Source: Mucilaginibacter sp. (GTDB lineage Bacteria; Bacteroidota; Bacteroidia; Sphingobacteriales; Sphingobacteriaceae). From it: a DNA stretch of 64,000 nt. Under the pieces are notes generated by a model, which did not search any database, was not told the origin of the DNA, and saw only the letters and a program-made list of their open reading frames with translations. How positions within the stretch are numbered: position 1 is the first letter of the stretch; each line of letters opens with the position of its first letter. The DNA lies in NCBI RefSeq assembly GCF_025359345.1, contig NZ_JANYGQ010000015.1, positions 1 through 64,000 of the forward strand. Reading direction: 5' to 3'. Shown here piece after piece: positions 46,422 to 57,217 of this stretch. The position numbers were made by a program, and so were the translations under genes.

Positions 46422-49400
46422 TTAGTATTTTAATAAGATGTATCCTGTTTTGCGAATAAGTTTACCCTTGTCGCCGTACTCCAACTGATAAAAGTAGGTA
46501 CCTGCCTGTAGCGGCTTACCGTTTATGTTCGACTGCCCACTAAATACCCGCGATACATTATCATATCCTCTTACGGTGTACACAAGCATACCGCTGCGAT
46601 TCATCACCTGGAAGGTATTTTCCGGATAGTTGCCGATATTGGTTATCTCCAGCACATCACCTATGCCGTCACCATTTGGCGATATGCCCTGTTTTACAAT
46701 AGGTGCACCAGTATCAAGCGGTGTTTCGTCCACTTTGGCTGCAAAGCCCGGCGTGGTGGTGGTGGTTATGTTTACCGTCGCTACATCATTACCATCTGAG
46801 TTATAGGCAGTAATGAGGTAGTCGGTGGCTGCTACTGCCACTGTCGGTGTACCGCTGATAGCACCCGTGGGAACGTTAAACGTTAACCCGGCAGGTAATG
46901 CCGGATTGATGGTATAGCCGGTAGCAATAGCTTTGCGCACCAGGTTGGTGCCATAGTCGGCTACGTACAGATTTCCTGCCTTGTCAATAGCAATGCCATG
47001 CGGGCTACTCAAACGAGCTGCCGTGCCGATTCCATTAATGGAGCCTGCGATTCCGCTGCCTGCAAAAGTTGTTACTATGCCCGCCGGTGTAATTTTCCTG
47101 ATTAAGTTGTTGGTACCATCGGCTACATAAACATTGCCTCCAGCATCTACTGCGACACCAAATGGTGTGTTGAAAGTGGCAGCCGTACCCGTTCCGTTTA
47201 CGGCACTTGCTGCCCCACTGCCTGCGAGGGTGGACACTAATCCAGCAGGAGTTATCTTGCGGATGAGGTTATTGCCGCTGTCGGCCACATAAAGGTTACC
47301 AGCTGCGTCTATATCGAGCGAAAATGGTCCGCTGAAACTGGCTGCCGTGCCTGTTCCGTTTACTGCCCCTGCTGCCCCGTTACCTGCGAAGGTAGTCACT
47401 ACGCCTGCCGGGGTTATCTTACGAATAAGGTTATTGCTGTAGTCAGCTACATAAAGATTACCCGAAGCATCAAACGCCAGCCCCCTTGGGGTATGGAATT
47501 TTGCCGCTATGCCTGTGCCATTTACTGCCCCGGCGGTGCTGCCGGCAAAGGTGGTCACCACGCCAGCCGGGGTTATCTTACGGATAAGGTTATTACCGCC
47601 ATCGCCTACATATACGTTGCCGGCCCCGTCTACCGCTATTCCGGCAGGATTAGTGAACGTGGCCGCTGCACCTGTGCCATTGGCTGCACCTGCAACCCCG
47701 CTACCTGCAATGGTGGTAACCACACCTGCAGATGTAACCTTCCTGATTTGGTTACCGGTATAGTCGGCTACATAGCTGTTGCCGCCGGCATCTGTGCCTA
47801 CTGCTATCGGTTTGGCAAAGCTGGCTGCTGCCCCTGTGCCATTGGTTGAACCCGAAACGCCGCTACCTGCCTGTGTGCTTATTTGACCATAGATAGCTGC
47901 CGGAACAAGCCCGCCTGTACTTATGGGATATAGTGTTGCTATCGGGCTGCCGGTTGAGTAAGTATGAGGCGTGGTGTAGCTAATAACCGGCGGCTGTAGC
48001 GGCTGGGGTACATTTATCATAATATTTACCACGGTGCTGTTGTTGCCATCGGCATTATAGGCAGCTACCGTGTAATTTGTGGATGCACTGGCCGAGGTGG
48101 GTGTACCTGTGATTATGCCGGTGGTGCCGTCGAACGTTAAACCTGCCGGTAGGTTTGCGCTGATGGTATAGCCGGTGATGACAGTTTTGCGTATAAGGTT
48201 GCCCCCGTAGTCTGCTACATACATATTCCCTGCTTTATCTATCGCGATGCCATGCGGATTGCTAAAACGTGCGGCTGCGCCGGTACCGTTTACTGAACCT
48301 ACCGAACCACTACCTGCATAAGTAGTGACAACTCCTGCGGGTGTGATCTTCCTGATCAGGTTATTTGTCCCGTCGGCTATATAAATATTGCCACCCGTAT
48401 CTGCAGCTACCCCGAACGGGCCACTGAAACTGGCCGCCGTGCCTGTGCCATTTACTGCTCCGGCTGCGCCGCTGCCGGCAAACGTGGTTACCACGGCGGC
48501 AGGGGTTATTTTCCTGATTAGGTTATTGCCACTATCGGCTACGTAAAGGTTACCTGATGCGTCTATATCTATTGAGAACGGACCGTTGAAGCTGGCTGCA
48601 ATACCCGTACCATTTACAGCACCAGCTACGCCACTGCCTGCAAACGTACTCACCACTCCGGCTGCTGTTATTTTTCTGATCAGGTTGTTGCTGTAATCGG
48701 CTACGTAAAGATTACCCGAGGCATCAAAGACCAGGCCACGCGGGGTATGGAACTTCGCTGCCGTACCTGTGCCATTTATTGAGCCTGCTGCGCCGCTGCC
48801 TGCAAATGTACTGACTACGCCACCGGGGGTTATCTTGCGTACCAGGTTGTTTGTACCATCGCCAATATAAATATTGCCTGAACCGTCAACTGCTACCCCG
48901 GCGGGGTTACTGAATGTGGCCGCTGCGCCCGTCCCGTTAGTTGCTCCGGCTGCGCCGCTGCCCGCCAGAGTGGTAACTACACCGGCAAGGGTAATCTTTC
49001 GGATTTGATTGCCGGTATAGTCGGCTACGTAGCTGTTGCCATTTGCGTCTGTTGCTATTGCTATCGGTTTGGCAAAACTGGCGGCTACCCCTGTGCCGTT
49101 GGCTGAGCCTATGGCGCCATTACCGGCAAACGTAGTGACCTGACCATAAATTGTTGCCGGCACTGGTCCACCGGTATTGACGGGCGCGAGGCTTACCGGG
49201 CTGCCGGCCGCATAAATATTAGGTGTGTTATAACTAATCACCGGGGGTTGGGGAACTTGCGGAGGAGTTACTTTTATGTTGATCGTTGTCGTGCTGTTGC
49301 CATCGGCATTATAAGCCGTTATCGTGTAATTGGTGGCCGCTATTGCTGCTGTCGGCGTGCCGCTGATAACGCCGGTGGTGGCATCGAAACTAAGTCCGGC

Positions 49401-52400
49401 AGGCAAGGCTGCATTAATAATATAGCCAGTAGTGATAGCTTTGCGTATAAGGTTGGTACCATAATCTGCCACATACATGTTTCCTGCTTTGTCTATGGCA
49501 ATGCCATGTGGGCTGCTGAAACGTGCAGCGGTGCTGGTACCGTTAACAGAGCCTGCAACGCCGCTGCCTGCATAGGTAGAGACTAAGCCCGCCGGGGTGA
49601 TTTTCCGGATTAAGTTATTGGCACCATCGGCCACATAAACGTTGCCGCCTGCATCTACAGCTACGCCGAATGGTGTGCTGAAGCTGGCTCCTATACCCGT
49701 GCCGTTTAATGCCCCTGCTGCTCCGCTGCCTGCACAGGTACCCACTACACCTGCCGGGGTTATTATTCTGATCAGGTTGTTACCGCTGTCAGCTACATAC
49801 AGATTACCCGATGCGTCTATGTCAATCGAGAATGGCCCGTTGAAACTGGCTGCTGTTCCTGTGCCATTTACGGCGCCTGCTACCCCACTGCCTGCAAAGG
49901 TAGTCACCACGCCGGCAGGGGTTATTTTACGAATAAGATTATTGCTATAGTCGGCCACGTACAAATTGCCCGAAGCATCAAAGGTCAGCCCTCTGGGGGT
50001 GTGAAACTTGGCTGCCACACCTGTGCCATTTACTGCCCCGGCTGTGCTGCCGGCAAACGTGGTCACTACGCCGCCAGGGGTTATTTTCCTGATAAGATTA
50101 TTTGTACCGTCGCCTACATATACGTTGCCTGCCCCGTCAACTGCTATCCCGGCCGGGTTGCTGAACGTGGCCGCTGCGCCGGTGCCGTTGGCTGCGCCAG
50201 CTACGCCGCTGCCCGCAAGAGTGGTAACTACACCGGCCGGAGTAATCTTCCTGATTTGGTTACCGGTATAATCGGCCACATAACTGTTGCCGGCTGCGTC
50301 AGTGCCTATTGCTATGGGTTTGGCAAAGCTGGCGGCCGCACCTGTGCCATTGGTTGAACTAGAAACCCCGCTGCCCGCTTGTGTTGTTATTTGCCCGTAT
50401 ACTGTTGCCGGTACCGGCCCGCCTGTGTTTACAGGCGTAAGTGTTACTTGCATACCTGTAGTGTATACATTAGGTGTTGGATAACTTATAGAAGGAGGTT
50501 GCGGGGGAGAAAGTACTGTAATATTAACAGTTGCAGCCCCACCGCCACTTCCATTATACGCCGTTATTTGATAGTTAGCAGACGGAGTTATTTTTGCCGG
50601 AACACCACTTACCACGCCCGTTAATTCATCAATAATTAGTCCTACAGGTAATGCAGGACTTACATAGTACCCACCAACTCTTTTTACCTTTTTAATTAGT
50701 CCACTGCCATGATCGGCTACAAATATGTTGCCGCCAACATCAAACGCTAGCCCTGTAGGATTATTAAAACCTGTACCTATAATAACAGTTCCACCACCCG
50801 CGGCAGGTATTTCTTTAATGACATTATCAAAATCAGCTACGTAAACATTATTAAAATTATCGACAGCTACGCCATAAGGAGAGTTAAAACCTGTAGCAAT
50901 AGTTGTTGCAGCCCCGCCATTAGCCGGTATTTTTTTTATGGCATTAAGTCCGGTACAGGCTACATACACGTTTCCGGCGGCATCTACCGCAATGGCGGTG
51001 GCACTACCTAATCCGCTAGTTAAAATTACCGGAATCCCAGTATTGAAAGGAATTTCGTATACCGAACCTGCACTTGTTTCTGCCACATAAATATTCCCTT
51101 TAGCATCTATTGCCAGTCCATATGGGTTTGTAAAACCATAATTGGTAAATACCGGCGAGCCGCCTCCTGCGGGAATCTTTGTTAATCCACTGCTGGATAT
51201 TTCAGTTAAATAAATATTGCCGGCAGCATCGACAGCCACGCCCTGAACAACGTTAAATCCGGAGCCTACCGCTATAGAAGGTCCGCCATTTGCAGGAACC
51301 TTCAGTATTTTACCGCCCTGATCTGCCACAAATGTATTCCCGGCACCGTCAATCGCTACAGCGATTGGAGATCCAACCACACCTGATGAATTAACGGGAT
51401 TATTGCTAAACCCTGGCGCTGTAACTGTGCCATTAACCACCGGACCAAGTGGTGCAATATTGCTACCACCTGCATACACCTGCGGACTGGCGTAGCTAAT
51501 TGTCGGAGGCGGGATAAGATTAACCGCCATGTTAACTATTGCCGAAGCATTACCATATATATTATAAGCGGTAACTGTATAATTTGTTGCAGCCCGTAGC
51601 GCTATAGGAGTACCGCTTATTATGCCCGTATTATTGTCGAAGTTTAAGCCCGCCGGCAGCCCCGGGCCTACGAAGAATCCACCATTTGGCAGTATTTTCT
51701 TTACCAAATTGTTTTGATAATCTGCGGTATATACATTCCCGGCACCGTCAACCGCTACTCCATAAGGATGACTAAACCCTGAACCAATTGCATATGGTGC
51801 GCTGCCATCTGCCGGAATTATTTTTACTGCATTGTTATTGAAATCGCCAACGTACACATTTCCCCCGGCATCAACTGCAACGCTAATCGGTTGATTAAAA
51901 CCTGATCCAATGGTAATCGGCGCTCCGCCGCCAACCGGTATCTTTTTTATTGTACCACTGGTCGGGTCTGCGACATATATATTTCCGGCAATATCTATTG
52001 CTACCCCCGTCGCGCTGGTTAAACCTGACATTATAACGACAGGTGTATTACTGCCTGCGGGAATTTTCTTCACCGTATTATTTCCGTTGTCAGCCACAAA
52101 TACATTGCCTAAAGAATCGACCACTACGGCCGATGGGCTGCTAAAACCCGACCCTATGGACGTTGTTGCGCCACCTCCTATCGGGATTTTAAACACCATG
52201 CCAGCGCCGTCCGCCACAAACACATTACCTGCACCATCAACTGCTACCCCGGTCGGGTCAGTAATGCCCGAACCTATGCTTATCGTACCACCACCATTCT
52301 TTTGAATTTTGTCAACAGTGCCGCTTCCCTTATCGGCTACATATACGTTGCCCGCGTTATCAACAGCCACACCGGAAGGTAAATTAAACCCTGCACCTAT

Positions 52401-55400
52401 ACTTAAGGCGTTACTATCATAACTCACCGAGCCAACGTTTGTGCTTACTGGCACCAGTGGCGCAATAGCTATATTTTTTGTAAAAGGAGGAGGTATATTA
52501 TAACTAACCGTAGGTGGCGGAAACAGGTTAACCTGCATGGGTACAGTATTGGTTACACCACTGGTATAATTATAAGCGGTTAGGTAATAACCGGTTACCG
52601 GGCTGCCGGCCAGCGGTGTGCCACTTATACTACCTGTTGTGTTATTGAAACTCAAACCTTTGGGTAATGTTGGTGAAATATAATACCCCCCAACCGGTTT
52701 AATTACTTTAACAATACTGTACGTGTCATCAGTGAGATATACAATCCCGGCACCATCCACAGCTATGCCAAGCGGGCGAATAACCGATGTGCTGATAATA
52801 ATGGGCAGCCCGCCGCCTGCCGGGATCATCTCTATTGTATTGTTACCGGTATCAGCCACATAAACATTTCCGGAAGCATCTACATGGATGCTGTTAGGGT
52901 TGCTAAAACCGGTACCCAGTAATACCGTGGCACCGCCACCCGCAGGTATCATTTTAACCGCATTGTTACCTGCATCGGCCACGTAAACATTGCCAAGTGA
53001 ATCAATATCCACATCTGTTGGCTGGCTAAAACCCGAACCTATAATAACAGGCGCGCCCCCGCCAAATGGAATTTTCTTTACAGCATCATTCCCTTTATCA
53101 GCAACATAAACGTTACCATAAGTATCAACCGCAACACCGGTTGGACTGCTAAATCCGGAGCCTATGATGTTAGTGGCCGCAGTTACTTTCAGGATTACCT
53201 TTACGGCATTGTTACCCTGGTCGGCCACAAACACATTGCCGACCGCATCAACTGCCACGCCGGTTGGGTGGTTAAAGCCGGTACCTATCGTTGCAACATT
53301 GTTTGCAAAGGTTCTTTTCACCGCGTTGTTTCCAGCATCGGCTACGTAAGTGGCTCCTTTGATATCAACCGCTACACCAATTGGATTTTTCAAATTTGAG
53401 TATTGTATCGCAGGAATTGTGCTATAACCCAGCGCGGCAACGCCTGTACTTTGCGGCACAACAGGGGTAATTGGTATATTAACAATGTAAGGTACCGGAA
53501 CTTGATAGTGAACAACCGGCGCCGTAAGATCAAATACTTTTATATTTACCGGGGTGGAATTGCTTCCAAAACTATTGTACCCGGTGACAATATAGTCTGT
53601 AGCTGGCAAGGCTTTGGTGGGTGTACCGCTGATGATACCGGTTGCGTTATCAAACATGAGCCCGGCCGGTAATGCATTAATGCTATAGCCTCCAACTGGC
53701 TTTATTTTGTTTACCGTGCTGTTAAAAGTGTCGACTACGTATAAATTACCGGTTGGATCAATAGCTACCCCACTAGGAAGGCTAAAAGTTTTACTCAACG
53801 GAACTATACTATTGGTATTAACAGGTATTTCTTTTAGATTACTCAAATTACCATCCGCAACAAATAAATTACCGGCAGCATCTACTGCAATACTATGCGG
53901 AGCTGTAAGCCCCGACACAATAATAAAAGGCTGCCCGCCGCCAACTGGTATTTTATAAATTACACCGTTACCGCCTTCACCAAAGTACACATTCCCGGCA
54001 GCATCTAACGCAATACTAAGCGGATTTGGGTATGTACCCAGGTCTATCGTAGTACCAGTTGCATGGTCCACTTTTTTTATCTTGTTATTACCATTGTCGG
54101 CTACATATAGGTCGCCCCCTGTAAACACTACCCCTGTTGGATGATTAAATCCGCTGGCTATTACACTTGTAGCGCCTCCGTTCGCAAATATTTCTTTTAT
54201 GGTGCCACTGTTATAATCAGCAACATAAATATTACCCAGGCTATCAAACGATACTGCTGTCGGGCCGCTGAGGCCGGTCCCCAACGAAACCACAGGGCCT
54301 CCGCCTGCAGGTATTTTCTTCACCAGGTTATTGCCGTAATCGGCTATATAAATATTGCCAGCAGGATCTATAGCTACGCCATGTGGCGCGTTGAATCCGA
54401 AACCGATGTTTGTGGTAGTATTACTGTATGCTATCGGGGCCACACCACTCACTACTGGTCCAAGCGGCGCAATAGCAGTAGCCGTTGTATATATTTGAGG
54501 ACCCGCATAGCTAATGGTGAGCGCATTTACAGCAATGCTTATGGTTGCCGAACCGCTGCCGCTGGCATTAAAAGCTGTAACAACATAGTTTGTTGCAGGG
54601 CTTGGTGTGGTAGGTGTACCGCTAATACTGCCCGTTACCCCATTAAATAATAAGCCAGCGGGCAAAGCCTGGCTTATATGATAGCCGCCGGTTGGGTTGT
54701 TTTTACTTACATTACTGTTGCTATAATCCGATACGTACACGGTTCCGTCGCCTCCTGCCGCTATCCCTTCCATGCTGCCGGGGCCAAGGGTAATTACTAT
54801 AACCGGTGCACCGCCGCCGGCAGGAATCTCTTTTACAAGGTTAGCATTGCCGTCGGTTATAAATAGATTACCTTCTGTATCTAATGCCATTGCTGTTGGC
54901 GCTGAAAAATTAGCGCCGTATATTATGTTAGCCCCGCCACCGGCCGGAATTTTATATATATTATGGGTGTTAATACTACCGGCATAAACATTGCCGGCAG
55001 CATCAACGGCAACGCTTTGCAAACCGTTTACGGTAAGTAAAGTTATTGCCGGGCCGCCATTGGCAGGAAATTCCTTTATTGCACTATTCCCCGTATCTGC
55101 TACATAAATGTTACCCGCAGCATCAATGGCTACCTGGTAAGGGTTGGTAAGGCCTGAACCAATTACCGACTGAACACCGAAACCCGGAGGTATCTTTGTT
55201 ACACCGGAGCTTCCTAAATCCACCACGTAAACATTTCCCGCAGCATCAACAGCTACACCCATCGGATGTGTAAAACCCGAACCGATTGGGAATGGGGCTC
55301 CGCCCCCTGCCGGAATTTCCTTTACAACGCCGCCGGCATAATCAGCAACATAAACATTTCCGGCAGCATCAACAGCCAAACCACGCGGGCCTGCAATCCC

Positions 55401-56708
55401 GCCGGCAATAGTAACTTCGGGTGCAAACCCGGACGCACCAACACCACTGCTGACGGGCGTTATTGTTGAAATAGCCGCGCCTGCAGTAAATACCTGGGGA
55501 GTGCTATAACTAATGGTAAGTGCGTTAATCTTAATATTTATAGTAGCCGAAGCGCTTCCAAGGCTGTTACAGATAGCTACAATATAATTTTTTGCCGGCC
55601 CCGCTTTTGTTGGTGTGCCGCTAATTGTACCCGTTGCACCATCGAATTTTAAACCAGATGGCAATGCCACATTTATATGAAAGCCCCCGGTTGCGGTAAT
55701 CTTTCTAACAACGTTATTTAATCCGTCGGCAAAATAAATATTACCACCGCCATCCACGGCAACGCCCTCTCCAATCCCCTGGCCCATGCTGGCAACTACG
55801 GCAGGACTGCCACTCACCGGAATCCTGGTTACACTGTTTGTATTTCCATCGCCTATATAAACATTGCCCTCACCATCAACAATAATGGCTGTTGGGCTTA
55901 CAAAACCGGTGGCTACGGTGCTAATAGCGCCCCCGCCGGCAGGTATCTTATAGATAGATTGTGCTTGATCATCACCAACGTAAACATTTCCTGTGGCATC
56001 GGCTCCGATAGTAGTCATTCCGTTAAAAACAGGCCCAACTGTAACAATCGGACCACCTACAGCCGGTATCATTTTTACCTTGCCGCTTACGCCATCGGCA
56101 ACATATATATTACCCAAAGCGTCAAGTGCCACACCTTCCGGCGCACCAAGGCCAGAGCCTTTCGAAACCACCGCACCTCCACCGGCCGGAATCATCTTTA
56201 TACTTGGAGAATTCGTGTCGGCCACGTATACGTTACCCAGGGCATCAACAGCTAATGCATGTGGGTGAACAAAGCCCGAACCGATAGTTACCGCGGCTCC
56301 GCCTGCTGCTGGAATTTTCTTTACCAGGCCAGCGGCATTGTCTGTTATATAAACATTTCGGGCCTGGTCGACCGCTATTCCTCGCAGACTGGTTAAGCCT
56401 GACCCTAATACCAGGGGGGTGTTACTATACGACAGTGGCGCTATCCCTGTTGCTTTTGGGGTTAATGGTGCTATTGCAGTACCTGCAATATAAGTTTTGG
56501 CACCACCATAACTTATAGTTGGGGCTCCTACCATAACAGGCAACTTTGATGAAACAACAACCGTTTTTTTATTCCTGTCGTTTACAAGTTTAATACCTGC
56601 GTAAAGGTAGTTGCCAAAACTGACGAGGAAAACCAAAATGACTAATGATTTTGCAGCAAAGCTGGTTTGTGAGAACGTGTTGCGCGATAAAAGTAAAGGT
56701 GATTTCAT
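46422..56708 (-). CDS. Giant secreted NHL-repeat / putative-Ig protein with T9SS sorting domain
   Basis: I start it at 56708 (MKSPLLLSRNTF), giving about 3428 residues and a signal/membrane segment (AAKSLVILVFLVSFGNYLYA); a frame to 56801 adds 31 unlikely residues. The body is some nine modules. Each has a proline-rich lead (ISYxxPxxYxxGxxI), six or seven NHL propeller blades (VAVDAAGNVYVADxGNNxVKKIP) and a putative Ig strand set (LPAGLxFDxxTGxISGTP). The last three modules are of another subtype (TTFAGSGAAGAVNGTGTAA). The C-terminus (SPNGDGIGDVLEI ... KPLQAGTYFYQLEY) is a type B T9SS sorting domain, so it is exported across the outer membrane and attached there. It is probably an adhesin or carbohydrate-binding surface protein. 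Confidence 0.9.
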   Translation of the reverse strand: MKSPLLLSRNTFSQTSFAAKSLVILVFLVSFGNYLYAGIKLVNDRNKKTVVVSSKLPVMVGAPTISYGGAKTYIAGTAIAPLTPKATGIAPLSYSNTPLVLGSGLTSLRGIAVDQARNVYITDNAAGLVKKIPAAGGAAVTIGSGFVHPHALAVDALGNVYVADTNSPSIKMIPAGGGAVVSKGSGLGAPEGVALDALGNIYVADGVSGKVKMIPAVGGPIVTVGPVFNGMTTIGADATGNVYVGDDQAQSIYKIPAGGGAISTVATGFVSPTAIIVDGEGNVYIGDGNTNSVTRIPVSGSPAVVASMGQGIGEGVAVDGGGNIYFADGLNNVVRKITATGGFHINVALPSGLKFDGATGTISGTPTKAGPAKNYIVAICNSLGSASATINIKINALTISYSTPQVFTAGAAISTITPVSSGVGASGFAPEVTIAGGIAGPRGLAVDAAGNVYVADYAGGVVKEIPAGGGAPFPIGSGFTHPMGVAVDAAGNVYVVDLGSSGVTKIPPGFGVQSVIGSGLTNPYQVAIDAAGNIYVADTGNSAIKEFPANGGPAITLLTVNGLQSVAVDAAGNVYAGSINTHNIYKIPAGGGANIIYGANFSAPTAMALDTEGNLFITDGNANLVKEIPAGGGAPVIVITLGPGSMEGIAAGGDGTVYVSDYSNSNVSKNNPTGGYHISQALPAGLLFNGVTGSISGTPTTPSPATNYVVTAFNASGSGSATISIAVNALTISYAGPQIYTTATAIAPLGPVVSGVAPIAYSNTTTNIGFGFNAPHGVAIDPAGNIYIADYGNNLVKKIPAGGGPVVSLGTGLSGPTAVSFDSLGNIYVADYNSGTIKEIFANGGATSVIASGFNHPTGVVFTGGDLYVADNGNNKIKKVDHATGTTIDLGTYPNPLSIALDAAGNVYFGEGGNGVIYKIPVGGGQPFIIVSGLTAPHSIAVDAAGNLFVADGNLSNLKEIPVNTNSIVPLSKTFSLPSGVAIDPTGNLYVVDTFNSTVNKIKPVGGYSINALPAGLMFDNATGIISGTPTKALPATDYIVTGYNSFGSNSTPVNIKVFDLTAPVVHYQVPVPYIVNIPITPVVPQSTGVAALGYSTIPAIQYSNLKNPIGVAVDIKGATYVADAGNNAVKRTFANNVATIGTGFNHPTGVAVDAVGNVFVADQGNNAVKVILKVTAATNIIGSGFSSPTGVAVDTYGNVYVADKGNDAVKKIPFGGGAPVIIGSGFSQPTDVDIDSLGNVYVADAGNNAVKMIPAGGGATVLLGTGFSNPNSIHVDASGNVYVADTGNNTIEMIPAGGGLPIIISTSVIRPLGIAVDGAGIVYLTDDTYSIVKVIKPVGGYYISPTLPKGLSFNNTTGSISGTPLAGSPVTGYYLTAYNYTSGVTNTVPMQVNLFPPPTVSYNIPPPFTKNIAIAPLVPVSTNVGSVSYDSNALSIGAGFNLPSGVAVDNAGNVYVADKGSGTVDKIQKNGGGTISIGSGITDPTGVAVDGAGNVFVADGAGMVFKIPIGGGATTSIGSGFSSPSAVVVDSLGNVFVADNGNNTVKKIPAGSNTPVVIMSGLTSATGVAIDIAGNIYVADPTSGTIKKIPVGGGAPITIGSGFNQPISVAVDAGGNVYVGDFNNNAVKIIPADGSAPYAIGSGFSHPYGVAVDGAGNVYTADYQNNLVKKILPNGGFFVGPGLPAGLNFDNNTGIISGTPIALRAATNYTVTAYNIYGNASAIVNMAVNLIPPPTISYASPQVYAGGSNIAPLGPVVNGTVTAPGFSNNPVNSSGVVGSPIAVAIDGAGNTFVADQGGKILKVPANGGPSIAVGSGFNVVQGVAVDAAGNIYLTEISSSGLTKIPAGGGSPVFTNYGFTNPYGLAIDAKGNIYVAETSAGSVYEIPFNTGIPVILTSGLGSATAIAVDAAGNVYVACTGLNAIKKIPANGGAATTIATGFNSPYGVAVDNFNNVYVADFDNVIKEIPAAGGGTVIIGTGFNNPTGLAFDVGGNIFVADHGSGLIKKVKRVGGYYVSPALPVGLIIDELTGVVSGVPAKITPSANYQITAYNGSGGGAATVNITVLSPPQPPSISYPTPNVYTTGMQVTLTPVNTGGPVPATVYGQITTQAGSGVSSSTNGTGAAASFAKPIAIGTDAAGNSYVADYTGNQIRKITPAGVVTTLAGSGVAGAANGTGAAATFSNPAGIAVDGAGNVYVGDGTNNLIRKITPGGVVTTFAGSTAGAVNGTGVAAKFHTPRGLTFDASGNLYVADYSNNLIRKITPAGVVTTFAGSGVAGAVNGTGTAASFNGPFSIDIDASGNLYVADSGNNLIRIITPAGVVGTCAGSGAAGALNGTGIGASFSTPFGVAVDAGGNVYVADGANNLIRKITPAGLVSTYAGSGVAGSVNGTSTAARFSSPHGIAIDKAGNMYVADYGTNLIRKAITTGYIINAALPAGLSFDATTGVISGTPTAAIAATNYTITAYNADGNSTTTINIKVTPPQVPQPPVISYNTPNIYAAGSPVSLAPVNTGGPVPATIYGQVTTFAGNGAIGSANGTGVAASFAKPIAIATDANGNSYVADYTGNQIRKITLAGVVTTLAGSGAAGATNGTGAAATFSNPAGVAVDGSGNIYIGDGTNNLVRKITPGGVVSTFAGSGAAGSINGTGTAAKFHTPRGLVFDASGNLYVADYSNNLIRKITAAGVVSTFAGSGVAGAVNGTGIAASFNGPFSIDIDASGNLYVADSGNNLIRKITPAAVVTTFAGSGAAGAVNGTGTAASFSGPFGVAADTGGNIYIADGTNNLIRKITPAGVVTTYAGSGSVGSVNGTGAAARFSNPHGIAIDKAGNMYVADYGGNLIRKTVITGYTISANLPAGLTFDGTTGIITGTPTSASASTNYTVAAYNADGNNSTVVNIMINVPQPLQPPVISYTTPHTYSTGSPIATLYPISTGGLVPAAIYGQISTQAGSGVSGSTNGTGAAASFAKPIAVGTDAGGNSYVADYTGNQIRKVTSAGVVTTIAGSGVAGAANGTGAAATFTNPAGIAVDGAGNVYVGDGGNNLIRKITPAGVVTTFAGSTAGAVNGTGIAAKFHTPRGLAFDASGNLYVADYSNNLIRKITPAGVVTTFAGNGAAGAVNGTGTAASFSGPFSLDIDAAGNLYVADSGNNLIRKITPAGLVSTLAGSGAASAVNGTGTAATFNTPFGVAVDAGGNVYVADGTNNLIRKITPAGIVTTFAGSGIAGSINGIGTAARLSSPHGIAIDKAGNLYVADYGTNLVRKAIATGYTINPALPAGLTFNVPTGAISGTPTVAVAATDYLITAYNSDGNDVATVNITTTTTPGFAAKVDETPLDTGAPIVKQGISPNGDGIGDVLEITNIGNYPENTFQVMNRSGMLVYTVRGYDNVSRVFSGQSNINGKPLQAGTYFYQLEYGDKGKLIRKTGYILLKY
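46740..50500 (-). repeat. Three tandem units of about 1.25 kb inside the NHL gene
   Basis: The marker segment encoding PVPATxYGQ recurs near 47899, 49158 and 50409, so the period is 1.25 kb. Blades at the same place in each unit are more alike than blades within a unit, pointing to recent block duplication. Such repeats recombine and are hard to assemble. Confidence 0.8.
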
Positions 56709-56801
56709 AATAGGTAGGTGTTTATGACGGTATTGTTTGATAGCTATTTTTTTACGATGAGATATAAGTATCCCTTCAAGCGTCAAAGCTACCTTGCGCA
56801 C

Positions 56802-57217
56802 AGTTGGTAAAAAATCATCTTTTAGGGTGATATTGGGGTAGCTGCTAAGGTTTTAGGGTTAGTTTCGGGGGGATTTTTCAGTATTTTTTAATACCAGCCC
56901 AGCAAGTTGAGGTGGACATGCCTGTTATTGATATAGGTGATGGTAAAAATCACATACCTATTTCGGTAAAAAATGCTTCGCGGTAATTATTTGCTATTGG
57001 AATTTCTTTTTGTTTTACAAATACCCGGTTGCCATCAATATGACTGATCATTGCTTTGTTGATCACAAATGATCGAAAAAGGAGCCGAATTAGCTCCTGG
57101 CTTTTAAACCGGTTTACTCCGATTCATACGTGTTATCTTCCAATATCCGACGATAATTAATAAGTGATATATATGCAGCCGCTCGGTAAAATGAGGGGCT
57201 GCACTTTCCATATCGGG
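56802..57217. other. Intergenic stretch with gene remnant
   Basis: Apart from the LytTR remnant at 56950-57123 I see no gene. 56802-56949 is probably the leader of the giant NHL gene. Confidence 0.5.
56950..57123 (-). pseudogene. Decayed LytTR-type regulator, C-terminal remnant
   Basis: A start-less frame of 57 residues before a TGA reads SQELIRLLFRSFVINKAMI, then HIDGNRVFVKQKEIPIANNYREAFF, which fits the end of a LytTR DNA-binding domain (FIRIHRSFIVN... IPIS..YRE.F). The upstream frame is broken by stops (TGA at 57126-57124; a neighbouring frame with RRILEDNTYESE ends in TAA at 57116-57114). The receiver part is absent. Confidence 0.6.

Noticed and set aside
46422..56708. Many plus-strand frames of 60-170 codons opposite the NHL gene
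   Set aside because: They mirror the repeated blades, have no own promoters and read as low-complexity Ala/Thr/Pro translations.
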